Origin: Myxosarcina sp. GI1
Lineage (GTDB): Bacteria > Cyanobacteriota > Cyanobacteriia > Cyanobacteriales > Xenococcaceae
Reading direction: 5' to 3'
Length of the DNA: 64,000 nucleotides
Assembly: GCF_000756305.1 (NCBI RefSeq)
Contig: NZ_JRFE01000025.1
Coordinates: 56,792 to 120,791, forward strand
The stretch's first letter is position 1; every line of letters begins with the position of its first letter. Positions 9,018 through 18,274 of the stretch are shown here, piece by piece. The notes below the pieces were generated by a model that saw nothing but the letters and a program-made list of their open reading frames with translations, was not told the DNA's origin and did no database searches. The translations under genes were made by a program, and so were the position numbers.

Positions 9018-10793
9018 TCAGTCTACTGGTAACGAACCTAAAGTTCCCGCTAAAAATCCCTTACGGCAAATGTGACGTTGGATCTTGCCGCTGGACGTTT
9101 TAGGAATACTGCCAGGTTTTAATAATAGAGTACGATGTACCTGTAGATCGTGATTTTTAGAAACCTCGCGACGAATCGATTGAATTAATTCTCGGGCATC
9201 GATATGTTTGTCGGCTTCTGGTTTGCCATTGGCTTTAGCATTAGCACGATTGCTACTCCAATAGTAACGGTCTACTTCGGCTAAGATAATTAACTTTTCT
9301 TCACCTTCAATATTTACCGAAAAGCTGGCAGCGCAACTCGGTCTGATCGACGAATTGCTCTCTTCTACAGTACGTTCGATATCTTGCGGATAGTGATTGC
9401 GACCTTTAATAATAATTAGATCTTTGTGACGACCCGTAACAAATAACTCGCCATTCTCCATGAAACCTAAATCTCCAGTGCGGAGAAATCCTCCCTGCTG
9501 GAGATCTTGAAGATAGGCATTAAAAGTACGTTCTGTTTGTACGGGCTGATTCCAATAGCCTTCAGCTACACTCTTACCAGCTACCCAAATCTCTCCTACT
9601 TCTCCTGGTTGACAAGCGATATGAGTTTCGGGATTGACAATGGCGATTTTTTGATCTGGCAGACTTTGTCCGCAACTAACTATAACGCGAGCGTTTTCCG
9701 AATCAGGATGAGCGATAATAACTTGATTTTGCTCTAAAGCTTTGCCTGTTACTGTTTTAGTAGTTACCCCCTCTGTTGTCGAACCTCCAGAAATGATTAA
9801 AGTTGCCTCTGCCATACCATAACAGGGATAAAAAGCAGAACTCTGAAATCCATAGGGTGCAAAAGTCTGACTGAATTTAGCAATCGTTTCGTAGTTTATT
9901 GGTTCGGCACCGTTAAAAGCAATCTGCCAACTGCTGAGATCGAGTCCAGTGGCTTGTTCTGGTTTAAATTTGCGCACACAGAGGTCATAGGCAAAATTAG
10001 GTCCGCCACTAGTAGTAGCTCGATACCGCGAAATAGCTTCCAACCACCGCATGGGGTTTTGCAAAAACATTAGGGGAGACATCAACGTAACTGGAAAATC
10101 TCCGTACAAAGGCTGTAAAATACCGCCAATTAACCCCATGTCGTGATATGGAGGCAGCCAAATCACACCTCGGCTCTCAGCCGAATGGCGAAAGGAACGA
10201 TAAATTGCTTCTAGGTTGTGTAGTAAATTGCCATAGGCTATTTTTACACCTTTAGGTTCGGCAGTAGAACCAGATGTGTACTGTAAAAAAGCAATTGTAT
10301 CGGCAGATAACTCTGGTTCTTGCCATTGGTAGTCTTCGTTAAAGCGATCGCTTGCCAGCCAGCGCAAACTTTTAAGACTGGGGGAACTATCTAATTTACG
10401 TTCTAAGTTGGTTAAGATCGAATGAGTAGTCAGAGCTACAGTAACTTCAGCATCTTGAATAATGCTCTGTAGCCGAGAAGCCGAACGATTGGGTCGTGGA
10501 GGGTAAGCGGGAATAGCAATAACCCCAGCATAAAGACAGCCAAAGAAAGCCTCAATATAATCTAGACCAGGAGGATATAACAGTAAAACCCTTTCTTGAG
10601 GACGACAGAAAGATTGAAGATAAGCGGCAATTGCTATAGCTTTTCGCTCTAATTCTCCGTATGTAAGGCTAATTGCTTCAGTTTCTCCATCGACTAATAG
10701 AGTGTAAATGGGTTTGTTTGGTCGATCGCTCGCCCGATAATGGAGAATATCGACTAAGTTAGCTGCTTTAATCGTATTTTTTAGACCACTCAT
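9018..10793 (-). CDS. Fatty acyl-AMP ligase (FAAL)
   Basis: A 591-aa adenylate-forming enzyme. The AMP-binding P-loop YTSGSTAEPKG lies at ~171-181 and the GYWNQP/TGDLGF core and ITGRHKDLIIIKGRNHYPQDIE-type hinge follow. FAAL features are the NHYPQDIE hinge context and the extra segment separating N- and C-domains, which favour transfer of acyl-AMP to an acyl-carrier protein instead of CoA. There is no adjacent ACP, PKS or desaturase, so the product is unknown. Chain-length specificity cannot be read from sequence. Confidence 0.82.
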   Translation of the reverse strand: MSGLKNTIKAANLVDILHYRASDRPNKPIYTLLVDGETEAISLTYGELERKAIAIAAYLQSFCRPQERVLLLYPPGLDYIEAFFGCLYAGVIAIPAYPPRPNRSASRLQSIIQDAEVTVALTTHSILTNLERKLDSSPSLKSLRWLASDRFNEDYQWQEPELSADTIAFLQYTSGSTAEPKGVKIAYGNLLHNLEAIYRSFRHSAESRGVIWLPPYHDMGLIGGILQPLYGDFPVTLMSPLMFLQNPMRWLEAISRYRATTSGGPNFAYDLCVRKFKPEQATGLDLSSWQIAFNGAEPINYETIAKFSQTFAPYGFQSSAFYPCYGMAEATLIISGGSTTEGVTTKTVTGKALEQNQVIIAHPDSENARVIVSCGQSLPDQKIAIVNPETHIACQPGEVGEIWVAGKSVAEGYWNQPVQTERTFNAYLQDLQQGGFLRTGDLGFMENGELFVTGRHKDLIIIKGRNHYPQDIERTVEESNSSIRPSCAASFSVNIEGEEKLIILAEVDRYYWSSNRANAKANGKPEADKHIDARELIQSIRREVSKNHDLQVHRTLLLKPGSIPKTSSGKIQRHICRKGFLAGTLGSLPVD

Positions 10794-10979
10794 TCACTTT
10801 TGATTTTTTAAATCAATTTACACCATATCTTATTCCTTGAAACCTCAAATGAAAAATAAAGTGTTTGCCCTCGCTAGTAAAAATCATACAGATATCTAAG
10901 TTACATTAACTGTTATTAGCCAATTGAAACTTATGTGACACCTTGTAAATAGTCAACTTCTTATCTAATAAGCTCTGTT

Positions 10980-12692
10980 TTACGAAGATAACTGAGAAGC
11001 ATCTTTTAACTGCCAATGTTCTCCTTCAGTCATTTCTAAAACTAGATGATGATATTTAATTAGGGTAGGACGATGACCGACACTTACATAAGTAGTTTTG
11101 CTTTGCTGTAAATAAGAATACAAACCTTCCTCATTTTTAACGTCTAAAGCACTTGTAGCTTCGTCGAGAATGGCATACTGGGGTTGGTTAATTAAAATTC
11201 TGGCAAATGCCAGTCGCTGCTGTTCTCCTAAAGAAAGAACTTCAGCCCAGTCTCTTTCCAAATCGAGTCCGCCAAAACGTTCGGCTAAATCGGCTAGATT
11301 GACTACCCGTAAAACTCTAGCAATTTCTTCATCGGTAATTTCTAAGCTGGGATGGGGATAGGTCAACTGGCTACGGAGAGTCCCCAAAATCATGTATGGT
11401 TTTTGAGGTAAAAACAGCATTTTTGACAATGGCGGACGATAAATCTCGCCAGTACCAGAATTCCACAAACCAGCGATCGCCCTAAGTAGAGAACTCTTAC
11501 CACAGCCACTCGCTCCCATAATCAACAAACCCTGTCCCGTATTTAAATTTACGGTCAAGTCTCTAACTAGAGTTCGCTGATAATTAGGGGTTTGCAGGGT
11601 CAAATCCCTCGTACCGAGTTGGTCTTGTTTTATAGTGTCGATAGTAGGACGGTCTGGAAGTTTAGTCGCAGTAAGCTGTTGATGGCGATTTAAATAATCT
11701 TCAAGATCGGCAAGCCGTTCGATTCCCGCAGCAAAAGCAGTAAGAGTTTGGAAGCGATTTACGATTATGTTTAAAGAGGCAAAAACGCGAGCAAAAGCTA
11801 TTTGAGCTTCAGTTACTTTTCCTACTTCAAATTCTCCAGAAAAAACGCCAGGGGCAACAACAATAGCAGGAATAATGTAGGGAAAAAATTCATAAGCATT
11901 AGTAAATAATCCTAAATACAATTCTCGCCAAATAATTAATAAATTATAATTACGAAAAACTTCAGCAAATATAAGTTTTAGCTTATTATTTTCTTGTGTC
12001 TCTCCTTGATAAAAAGCAATAGATTCTGAATTTTCTCTAATTCTTACTAAGCCAAATCTAAAATCTGCTTCTTTTCTAAGCTGAGCGAAGTTGATTTTGA
12101 CCAGCTTTCTACCAAATATACCTACGGTTATTAATGTTCCTGCTATTGCATATACAATCAAGATAAAAACCAAGTTAGAAGAAATATTCCACAAAACAAT
12201 ACTGAAGGCAAGAACTTGAAAAATAGAGTTAATTATAACTAATAGAAATAATAAAGACTCTTGAGTAAAACTTCTGACATCTTCGGCAATACGCTGATCT
12301 GGATTGTCTATATCTGTGTTGAAGTTACCTAGTTCGTAAAAAGAACGATTACTTAAATAACGATTTAGAAAGTGATGGGTCAGCCATCTGCGCCAGTAAT
12401 TACCCACTCTTTCTTGTAAATAATTAAATCCTGCAAACAACGGCACATATAAAATAAGTACGATGAGAAAGGTTTTAACAGTATTCCAAAATCGATCTAC
12501 ATCTTTTGCCGATAAAGAAGAAATTATTTCTCCCTGGGTTTGGGTCAAGATAACGCTGAGTTGCGTATAAGCAATTAGTAAAACAAAAAGTACACCTATA
12601 AGAGTTAGCGCGCCTTTTTTCTCGTTCCCTAGCCAGTAAAGTTTGGCAATACCCCAAAATCTTGAAAAAATTCGGAAATTAAATCGATTCAT
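10980..12692 (-). CDS. SbmA/BacA-like ABC transporter, fused permease and ATPase
   Basis: A 570-aa half-transporter. The N-terminal ~330 residues hold about six membrane helices of the SbmA/BacA (ABCD/YddA) type, with the family sequence NYWRRWLTHHFLNRYL. The C-terminal ATPase has Walker A GASGCGKSS, signature LSLGEQQR, Walker B YAILDEATSAL and the switch histidine in SVGHR. Relatives import peptides, vitamin B12 or long-chain acyl compounds. It starts 16 bp after a low-molecular-weight phosphatase gene, so the two are probably co-transcribed. Confidence 0.85.
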   Translation of the reverse strand: MNRFNFRIFSRFWGIAKLYWLGNEKKGALTLIGVLFVLLIAYTQLSVILTQTQGEIISSLSAKDVDRFWNTVKTFLIVLILYVPLFAGFNYLQERVGNYWRRWLTHHFLNRYLSNRSFYELGNFNTDIDNPDQRIAEDVRSFTQESLLFLLVIINSIFQVLAFSIVLWNISSNLVFILIVYAIAGTLITVGIFGRKLVKINFAQLRKEADFRFGLVRIRENSESIAFYQGETQENNKLKLIFAEVFRNYNLLIIWRELYLGLFTNAYEFFPYIIPAIVVAPGVFSGEFEVGKVTEAQIAFARVFASLNIIVNRFQTLTAFAAGIERLADLEDYLNRHQQLTATKLPDRPTIDTIKQDQLGTRDLTLQTPNYQRTLVRDLTVNLNTGQGLLIMGASGCGKSSLLRAIAGLWNSGTGEIYRPPLSKMLFLPQKPYMILGTLRSQLTYPHPSLEITDEEIARVLRVVNLADLAERFGGLDLERDWAEVLSLGEQQRLAFARILINQPQYAILDEATSALDVKNEEGLYSYLQQSKTTYVSVGHRPTLIKYHHLVLEMTEGEHWQLKDASQLSS

Positions 12693-12708
12693 TACGTATT
12701 GAAATAAG

Positions 12709-13200
12709 CTATTGTTTGTTTTTGTAGTCTTCTGAATTAACTACATAATTTAATAAACCTTCACAAGCATCAAATAATAAATCTACTACCCACTCGAAAC
12801 CTTCCGAACCACCATAATAAGGATCGGGAACTTCGCGCTCGCTATGATTTTCGGCAAAATCACACATTAGATATATCTTGTGTTCGTATTTACCTTCACG
12901 GTCTAAATATAAAATGTCCTGGTAATTTTCCCGATCCATAGCTAAAATCAGGTCAAACTGTTGAAGATCGGAGGGTTTTAATTTGCGAGAATGACCTTGA
13001 AGCTGCAATCCTTTTTGCTTGGCTGCGGCACTCATACGGCTGTCGGGAGGCGCACCGATATGATAGCCAGAAGTTCCTGCCGAATCACAGCTAATTTTAT
13101 TTTCTAAACCCGATTTTTCGATCAGGTGATTCATAATGTTTTCTGCGGAGGGAGAGCGGCATATATTACCCAAACATACGAATAGTAGTTTATAGGTCAT
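12709..13200 (-). CDS. Low-molecular-weight protein-tyrosine phosphatase
   Basis: A 163-aa protein with the CX5R phosphate loop CLGNICRS (Cys9 to Arg15) at the N-terminus and the general-acid loop DPYYGG near residue 126. Length and layout are typical of the LMW-PTP/Wzb/arsenate-reductase fold. The tyrosine phosphatase reading is preferred because no arsenic-resistance genes are nearby. It is the promoter-proximal partner of the SbmA/BacA-like ABC transporter. Confidence 0.87.
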   Translation of the reverse strand: MTYKLLFVCLGNICRSPSAENIMNHLIEKSGLENKISCDSAGTSGYHIGAPPDSRMSAAAKQKGLQLQGHSRKLKPSDLQQFDLILAMDRENYQDILYLDREGKYEHKIYLMCDFAENHSEREVPDPYYGGSEGFEWVVDLLFDACEGLLNYVVNSEDYKNKQ

Positions 13201-13391
13201 AAATACAATAAATGTTATTTTAGTTGGCTGTTTTGCGAACGATAACTAGTCAGAGTAAATGTATCACAGAGTTAATAGCAAACTGCGAAAACGAGTTAGG
13301 GAAAAGTATACCGTAATACGGTCGGAGCATGACAAGATTTATCTATCAGATTTTTAATCAACACTTGTAAACAATAAAAATAAGTCGATCT

Positions 13392-14798
13392 ATGGTCAAA
13401 CGACCTAAAAAACAACTAATTTTTGCTAAGCGTACCTCTAGGCGAGAGCCAAAATTGTCTTGGTTGTGGACAATTGCGTCGGTAATTTTATTTCTTCTGG
13501 TTTTAGAACTTTTAACTCGTGTTGTAGTCGATGTTACTGGCAATAGAGCCAAGTTTACTCAAGCTCCAGTAGAACCAGATTTGGCTAGAGCCTATCAGCT
13601 AAAGTTTGTCAGCGAAACAGGTGAACCTTACGAAACTTTGGAAAACGAAGGCTCTCTGGTAGCCAAACGCAGTTTATCTGTAGGTTATCAACTAGAAGCA
13701 TCGCAAAATAGTCAGTATTGGGAAATCAATCAACAAGGTTTTCGCGATCGCGAACCAGTTTTAACCACTAAACCTAAAGACGAAATTAGAATTTTTGTTA
13801 TTGGCGGTTCGACAGCTTTTGGTTATGGCAGTTCTAGCAACGAAACTACAGTTGGCGAGTATTTAGAAGCCAGATTACAGCAGCGCATACAACAGCAACA
13901 AGATCTGCCAAAATTTTATCAACCAGATAGCTTACCAGTAGAACCCAAGCAACGCGAAGCAGCCTTAGTCAAACCAGCCAAAATTAAATCGGGACAATAT
14001 CGAGTAATTAATGCTGCCGTTCCTGGTTATGCTTCTGGTAATGAGTTGGCACAGTTAGCCTTACAGATTCTCAACTACAATCCAGATATAGTTATTGCCT
14101 TAGATGGCTACAGCGATCTCATGCTTAATAGCAACGAAAAAGCTGTAGATATACCCCAATTAGAAGAGTATCTCGATAATGGATTTGCTTATTTTAAAGC
14201 TTATGTCAGCCGATCGCTGGAGCCTTTAGAAAAAAACAGCTATCTGGTGCAAATCGTTCAAAATAATTTGTTAGATCCCGAAAATTCTCAAAAACCAGAC
14301 TTTTATCTTAACGACGAACCAGACGCATTAGTAAACTATTTACCCGAAGATGAAGCAGAATTAGCAAGTAGGGTCGATCGCTACTATAATAATCACCTGC
14401 AAATTCTTAAACTGTGCGCTGCTGCGCAAATTCCCACGATTGTTGCTACCCAACCAGAAATCACGGGACAAGATCCCAGTCGGCTTACTGAAGCGGAAGG
14501 AGCGATTACTACTCAGTTAGGTAGAGAATATATTCAAACAGTCAAAAATATTTATCCTGAATTTATCGCTGCCAGTCAAAAATTAGCTAACACTTTTCCC
14601 TCTAATGTTAGAGCCGTTGACTCATACAATCTTAGCGATAAATATCCCTCTCCCAGCTTTATCGATCCGACCCATTTAACTGATGAAGCCAATCAACAGC
14701 TTGCCGAACAGCTATATTATGCTGTTGCGGCATTGCCAAAGCTGCAAATCGAACCCAGCAAACCTCCAGTCAAATCTCAATCCAAACGAGGGAACTAG
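13392..14798 (+). CDS. Membrane-anchored SGNH/GDSL hydrolase-like protein
   Basis: A 468-aa protein. A basic N-terminus and a single membrane helix (~residues 24-46) precede a periplasmic domain. The nucleophile motif is GGSTAFGYG with Ser140. The catalytic pair near the C-terminus is Asp425-x-x-His428 in FIDPTHLT. A block II-like Asn/Gly stretch (NAAVPGYASGNE) is also present. These are SGNH hydrolase marks, as in GDSL esterases and polysaccharide O-acetyl-modifying enzymes. The substrate is unknown. It diverges from the phosphatase gene and is followed 21 bp later by a VOC protein. Confidence 0.75.
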   Translation: MVKRPKKQLIFAKRTSRREPKLSWLWTIASVILFLLVLELLTRVVVDVTGNRAKFTQAPVEPDLARAYQLKFVSETGEPYETLENEGSLVAKRSLSVGYQLEASQNSQYWEINQQGFRDREPVLTTKPKDEIRIFVIGGSTAFGYGSSSNETTVGEYLEARLQQRIQQQQDLPKFYQPDSLPVEPKQREAALVKPAKIKSGQYRVINAAVPGYASGNELAQLALQILNYNPDIVIALDGYSDLMLNSNEKAVDIPQLEEYLDNGFAYFKAYVSRSLEPLEKNSYLVQIVQNNLLDPENSQKPDFYLNDEPDALVNYLPEDEAELASRVDRYYNNHLQILKLCAAAQIPTIVATQPEITGQDPSRLTEAEGAITTQLGREYIQTVKNIYPEFIAASQKLANTFPSNVRAVDSYNLSDKYPSPSFIDPTHLTDEANQQLAEQLYYAVAALPKLQIEPSKPPVKSQSKRGN

Positions 14799-14819
14799 AC
14801 CGAGCGCTCGCCATCAATA

Positions 14820-15296
14820 ATGGATAATAAAGAAAAACAAGTTAGCCTACCAGAAACAGCACTACATCTCAAACGTCCCTGTCTGGCGGTATCCGATCTA
14901 GACCGCGCTTTAAAGATTTATTGCGATATTTTGGGGTTTCGCCTCGATTACCGTAGTGCAGCCGATGCCGACTCTTATTTGTATACGGTATTTAAATTTC
15001 CCCCTCATGCTCAACTTGCTTTTGCGGCATTAAGTACCGAATACGAACCGCGCTCTTTGGCACTTACAGAAGTTAAAGGCATCGAACTTCCTCCTCCTAG
15101 TCCTCCCTATCGTCAGGGTACGGTACTGCGAGTCCCTGAAGTAGCTTCGATAATTGCCCAAATTCGTCAATTAGGCTTAGAAGTAGTGCGAGCCAATACT
15201 TTTACCGCACCGCCAAATTTGATTTTTACCGAACAGGCTTTTCACGATTATGACGGGCATCTGATTATTTTATATGACGTAAAGACTGAGAATTGA
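14820..15296 (+). CDS. VOC (glyoxalase/bleomycin-resistance fold) protein
   Basis: A 158-aa protein with two beta-alpha-beta-beta-beta modules typical of vicinal oxygen chelate proteins: ALHLKRPCLAVSDLDRALKIY at the start and a second module ending FHDYDGHLIILYD, with the usual metal-binding glutamate position replaced by Asp/His-rich sequence. VOC proteins include lactoylglutathione lyase and dioxygenases; which one this is cannot be told by eye. It is probably co-transcribed with the SGNH gene 21 bp upstream. Confidence 0.75.
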   Translation: MDNKEKQVSLPETALHLKRPCLAVSDLDRALKIYCDILGFRLDYRSAADADSYLYTVFKFPPHAQLAFAALSTEYEPRSLALTEVKGIELPPPSPPYRQGTVLRVPEVASIIAQIRQLGLEVVRANTFTAPPNLIFTEQAFHDYDGHLIILYDVKTEN

Positions 15297-15354
15297 GTAG
15301 CGCGATTTTTTAATATAGTTGCCCCCCAAACCCCAATTCTGGGGGAGAAAATAA

Positions 15355-16380
15355 TTAATTACTCAACAACTTTTCTATCAGTGAATGAATCTGTTTAGGA
15401 TGAAAAAAATCTGGACGGGGATGCTTTCCCTGTCTGGTATCGCAATTTAAAATGCGATCGCGCATTGTTTGGGGAATCGATTCTGCACCACAAGCCGCAC
15501 CAATTAAGCCACCGACGATACAGGCATTGGTATCTGTGTCGCCTCCTCCTAATAAAGTTTCGGCGATCGCAGTTTGATAATCCGAACCTAAAAGTAAATG
15601 CCTAAAAGCCTGGGTAAAGGCAATTTTAATAAAGCCAGCTTGAGGATAATAGGGGACATTGCGGTTATTTGCCGCATCGTCGAGCCAACTGCTGACTTCT
15701 GCTCGATGCCGTTCGGAAAAGCTATTTTCCGTTTTCGGATTTTGAGAATCTAACCAGGATTTGGCACTTTCAAAAGCCCCAACGCAATCGCCCGAATAAT
15801 CTAGTAAATGTGCGATCGCAATACAGTAACAGGCAACAGCATAACCACAGCTAGGGTTAGGATGAGACAAAGCCGAATCTTGTCGAGCAAAATCAGCTAG
15901 TTCGTCTGTAGCTAAATCTTTACCCCAAATAGCCAGTGGCGTAATTCGCATTAAGCTACCGTTGGCTTTAGAACCCATACATTGCTTCGCTGCTGCCGTC
16001 TTCATTGTCGCAGCGTAACCTTGTTGCTGAAATATTTCTCGCCATTGAGGTTGTGAATACGAACCGAGAGAGTTAGAGGTGGTTATACCGACATCAAAAG
16101 GATTGGAATCGACCCATTTTGCATAATTACGAGCGATCGCTTCTAAATTAAATTTTTCACTTTCAGCTAAAGCCTTTGCCTGACAAAGAGTTAACTCACC
16201 ATCGTCAGTAATTTGTCCTGGTGCTACTCCTATAACTCCGCCACCAGGCATCGACATCGCCCAAGTAACCTCTTCTATATTGGGAGCGCGTCCTAAAAAT
16301 TCTAAAGTCGCACCAGCAGCATCTCCTACTAATGCTCCTAGTAAGCAACCTAATGCTTTATCGTAAGTGTTTTGATTCAT
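15355..16380 (-). CDS. ADP-ribosylglycohydrolase family protein (DraG-like)
   Basis: A 341-aa protein with both metal-binding signatures of the family: GCLLGALVGDAAGATLE and QITDDGELTL in the N-terminal third, and GGDTDTNACIVGGLIGA near residue 280. The DDGE and DTDTN acidic residues bind the two Mg2+ ions that catalyse removal of ADP-ribose from proteins or small molecules. There is no nitrogenase or DraT gene nearby, so a nitrogenase-specific role is not implied. Confidence 0.88.
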   Translation of the reverse strand: MNQNTYDKALGCLLGALVGDAAGATLEFLGRAPNIEEVTWAMSMPGGGVIGVAPGQITDDGELTLCQAKALAESEKFNLEAIARNYAKWVDSNPFDVGITTSNSLGSYSQPQWREIFQQQGYAATMKTAAAKQCMGSKANGSLMRITPLAIWGKDLATDELADFARQDSALSHPNPSCGYAVACYCIAIAHLLDYSGDCVGAFESAKSWLDSQNPKTENSFSERHRAEVSSWLDDAANNRNVPYYPQAGFIKIAFTQAFRHLLLGSDYQTAIAETLLGGGDTDTNACIVGGLIGAACGAESIPQTMRDRILNCDTRQGKHPRPDFFHPKQIHSLIEKLLSN

Positions 16381-16460
16381 TTTTTATTATGAATAATAAT
16401 TTTGCTGAATTATTGAGTCGGAAATTATTATTTAAATTTTTATTTTTTTTAAAATTACTT

Positions 16461-17120
16461 TTATTCAGTGTTTTTTCTTCTTTTCCATATTTGATAAATT
16501 GTTTGAGGAAGCCAGAAAGGAGAAAATATGATAGCTCCTACTAAAACTAGAATTATAAACGGCAACCAGATAGTAAAAACTAGATAGGATTGTATTTCAC
16601 CTTTAGACACATATCCCATCATTCTTCCCATAAAACCAAATTTATCCCAAGGCGGAATTGAGGTCATACTTTGCAAACTCGATTCCATTTTTTCTAGACT
16701 ATCATCAGACATTTTAGATGCGTCAGAGACGTAAGAGTACAAAGGATCGTCCTCTGATAGATCGAGTTCTTTAGATATTTTGAACGTTTGCTGCTGTGCT
16801 AAAAATCCTTCGCGAACTTTACCGTTAAAGGGATAGACAAAGGCAAGCTCTATCAAAGTATAAACTTGATACTTTTTATTGTCTGTTTCTCGATAAATTT
16901 CTAAGGCTGTTTCAAAATCGAATAAAGCTGGTTTATATTCTTTAAGCTGTGAGTAAGCTTTTCCTCTTAAGAAAAAAGCATAACCATCGCGATCGCTATT
17001 ATTGATAATGTAATCTAAATGATCGATGGCTTCCTGGTATTTTTGTCGTTCTAACTGCTTTCTAGCTTCTTGGATTAAGCGATTATGTTCTTCAGAAAAA
17101 TCATTATTTTGCTGAGTCAT
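16461..17120 (-). CDS. TPR protein with C-terminal membrane anchor
   Basis: A 219-aa protein. Residues ~12-115 hold three TPR-like helical pairs (YQEAIDHLDYII, YKPALFDFETALEIY). A strongly hydrophobic stretch (YLVFTIWLPFIILVLVGAII) near residues 178-200 and a short basic tail follow. The layout suggests a tail-anchored cytoplasmic TPR scaffold. No catalytic domain is visible. A specific function cannot be assigned. Confidence 0.65.
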   Translation of the reverse strand: MTQQNNDFSEEHNRLIQEARKQLERQKYQEAIDHLDYIINNSDRDGYAFFLRGKAYSQLKEYKPALFDFETALEIYRETDNKKYQVYTLIELAFVYPFNGKVREGFLAQQQTFKISKELDLSEDDPLYSYVSDASKMSDDSLEKMESSLQSMTSIPPWDKFGFMGRMMGYVSKGEIQSYLVFTIWLPFIILVLVGAIIFSPFWLPQTIYQIWKRRKNTE

Positions 17121-17238
17121 AGTTATATGAGCTTTTAAATAAATCGCGTAGATTAATTTTGCAATCGCGTCTTATAACTCAATTATAAATAGCTAACAAA
17201 TTAATTTAAATCCCCCATATTTGGAGGATTCAAAGGGC

Positions 17239-17979
17239 TTATTTAATAACTTCCGAAGGTCTATCTAAAACCAATTCTGCCAATCCTAAATAATTAATTC
17301 CTTGTGGTGTAATTTCAAAGCGATAGGGTAATATTTCCACTCCCATTGCTGCTGCTTGTCTTAATAATTGGGCATATTGCGGATCGCAGCGATCGCTTGG
17401 CGCAAATTTATCGCAGTCGCTACGATTGATAAAGTAAAGCATTACTGGTTTGGCAGCAGGTAATAGTGCCATTAATTCCTGTAAGTGTCTTTGTCCGCGA
17501 GTAGTTACTGTATCGGGGAATAAAGCCAGATTGCCTTCTGAAAGGGTAACGTTTTTGACTTCTACATATAAAGGCAGTTGGTCATCATTTCCTGTAAGTA
17601 CAAAATCGATACGGCTTTTTTTATCTTTACCATAGGGAACTTCCGATCGTACTTTAGTATACCTTCCTGCTAGTTCGGGTAACAGTTGTTGTTGCAGAGC
17701 CGATTTAATTACGCGATTGGGCAAGGCGGTATTAATACCTACCCAAGTATTGTCAACCAAAATTGCTTCCCAAGTATAAGCCAGCTTGCGTTTGGGATTG
17801 TCGCTTTTAGATATCAAAACCGAACTTTCAGGAGTGCAAACTCCTGTCATTGGTCCTGTATTTGGGCAGTGAGCGGTAATGATTTCTCCTGTAGCTAGCT
17901 CGATATCTGCCAAAAAACGTTTGTAGCGTTTGATGAGCGTGCCAGAAATTAGCGGTGGATAGTTATAGATATAGGTCAT
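17239..17979 (-). CDS. sfsA: SfsA family DNA/RNA nuclease-like protein
   Basis: A 246-aa protein beginning MTYIYNYPPLISGTLIKRYKR, the conserved SfsA N-terminus. The PD-(D/E)XK-type core is visible as SRIDFVLTG and LYVEVKNVTL. A 16-codon upstream extension is open, but it is encoded by a 7-bp-type repeat (atgagtaatgagcaatgagca), so the ATG at 17979 is the better start. SfsA was first described as a sugar-fermentation stimulation protein that binds DNA; the nuclease role comes from its fold. It is a monocistronic gene. Confidence 0.88.
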   Translation of the reverse strand: MTYIYNYPPLISGTLIKRYKRFLADIELATGEIITAHCPNTGPMTGVCTPESSVLISKSDNPKRKLAYTWEAILVDNTWVGINTALPNRVIKSALQQQLLPELAGRYTKVRSEVPYGKDKKSRIDFVLTGNDDQLPLYVEVKNVTLSEGNLALFPDTVTTRGQRHLQELMALLPAAKPVMLYFINRSDCDKFAPSDRCDPQYAQLLRQAAAMGVEILPYRFEITPQGINYLGLAELVLDRPSEVIK

Positions 17980-18274
17980 TTCATTTAGCAATGAGTAATG
18001 AGCAATGAGCAACGGCTCGGTAAACACTGTTCAATGATTGCTCATATTGCGATCGCCCGAACAAAATTTGATTTTAAACCTTTACTGAACTTTTCAGTTG
18101 AATAGACTATGGAATAAATTCAATCTGTTCCCCGTTCCCTATTCCCTAATAAAAAACTAATATTGTCTACCCAATTGAAAACTGCTGTAAGCTTAAATCC
18201 AACTTATAGCCGAGAGACGTTACCAGTACAATTGCCTATTATTAAGTAATAGATATAAAACTTTAACAAAATAC
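17980..18274. other. Intergenic region with 7-bp repeats, sfsA to folate transporter
   Basis: This 295-bp gap separates divergent genes. Next to sfsA it contains atgagta/atgagca 7-bp tandem units. At ~18120-18150 there is a second pyrimidine-rich repeat tract of the type ccccgttccctattcccta. No small gene or structured RNA is evident; promoters for both neighbours presumably lie here. Confidence 0.5.

Noticed and set aside
9018-10793. Start of a hydrocarbon (Ols-type) or polyketide cluster
   Set aside because: The ligase stands alone, without ACP, ketosynthase or sulfotransferase domains in the protein or its neighbours.
15355-16380. DraG for nitrogenase regulation
   Set aside because: No draT or nif genes are present; the family is broad and the general name is safer.
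17980-18027. N-terminal extension of SfsA
   Set aside because: Encoded by 7-bp repeat DNA and absent from the family; the ATG at 17979 matches the conserved N-terminus.
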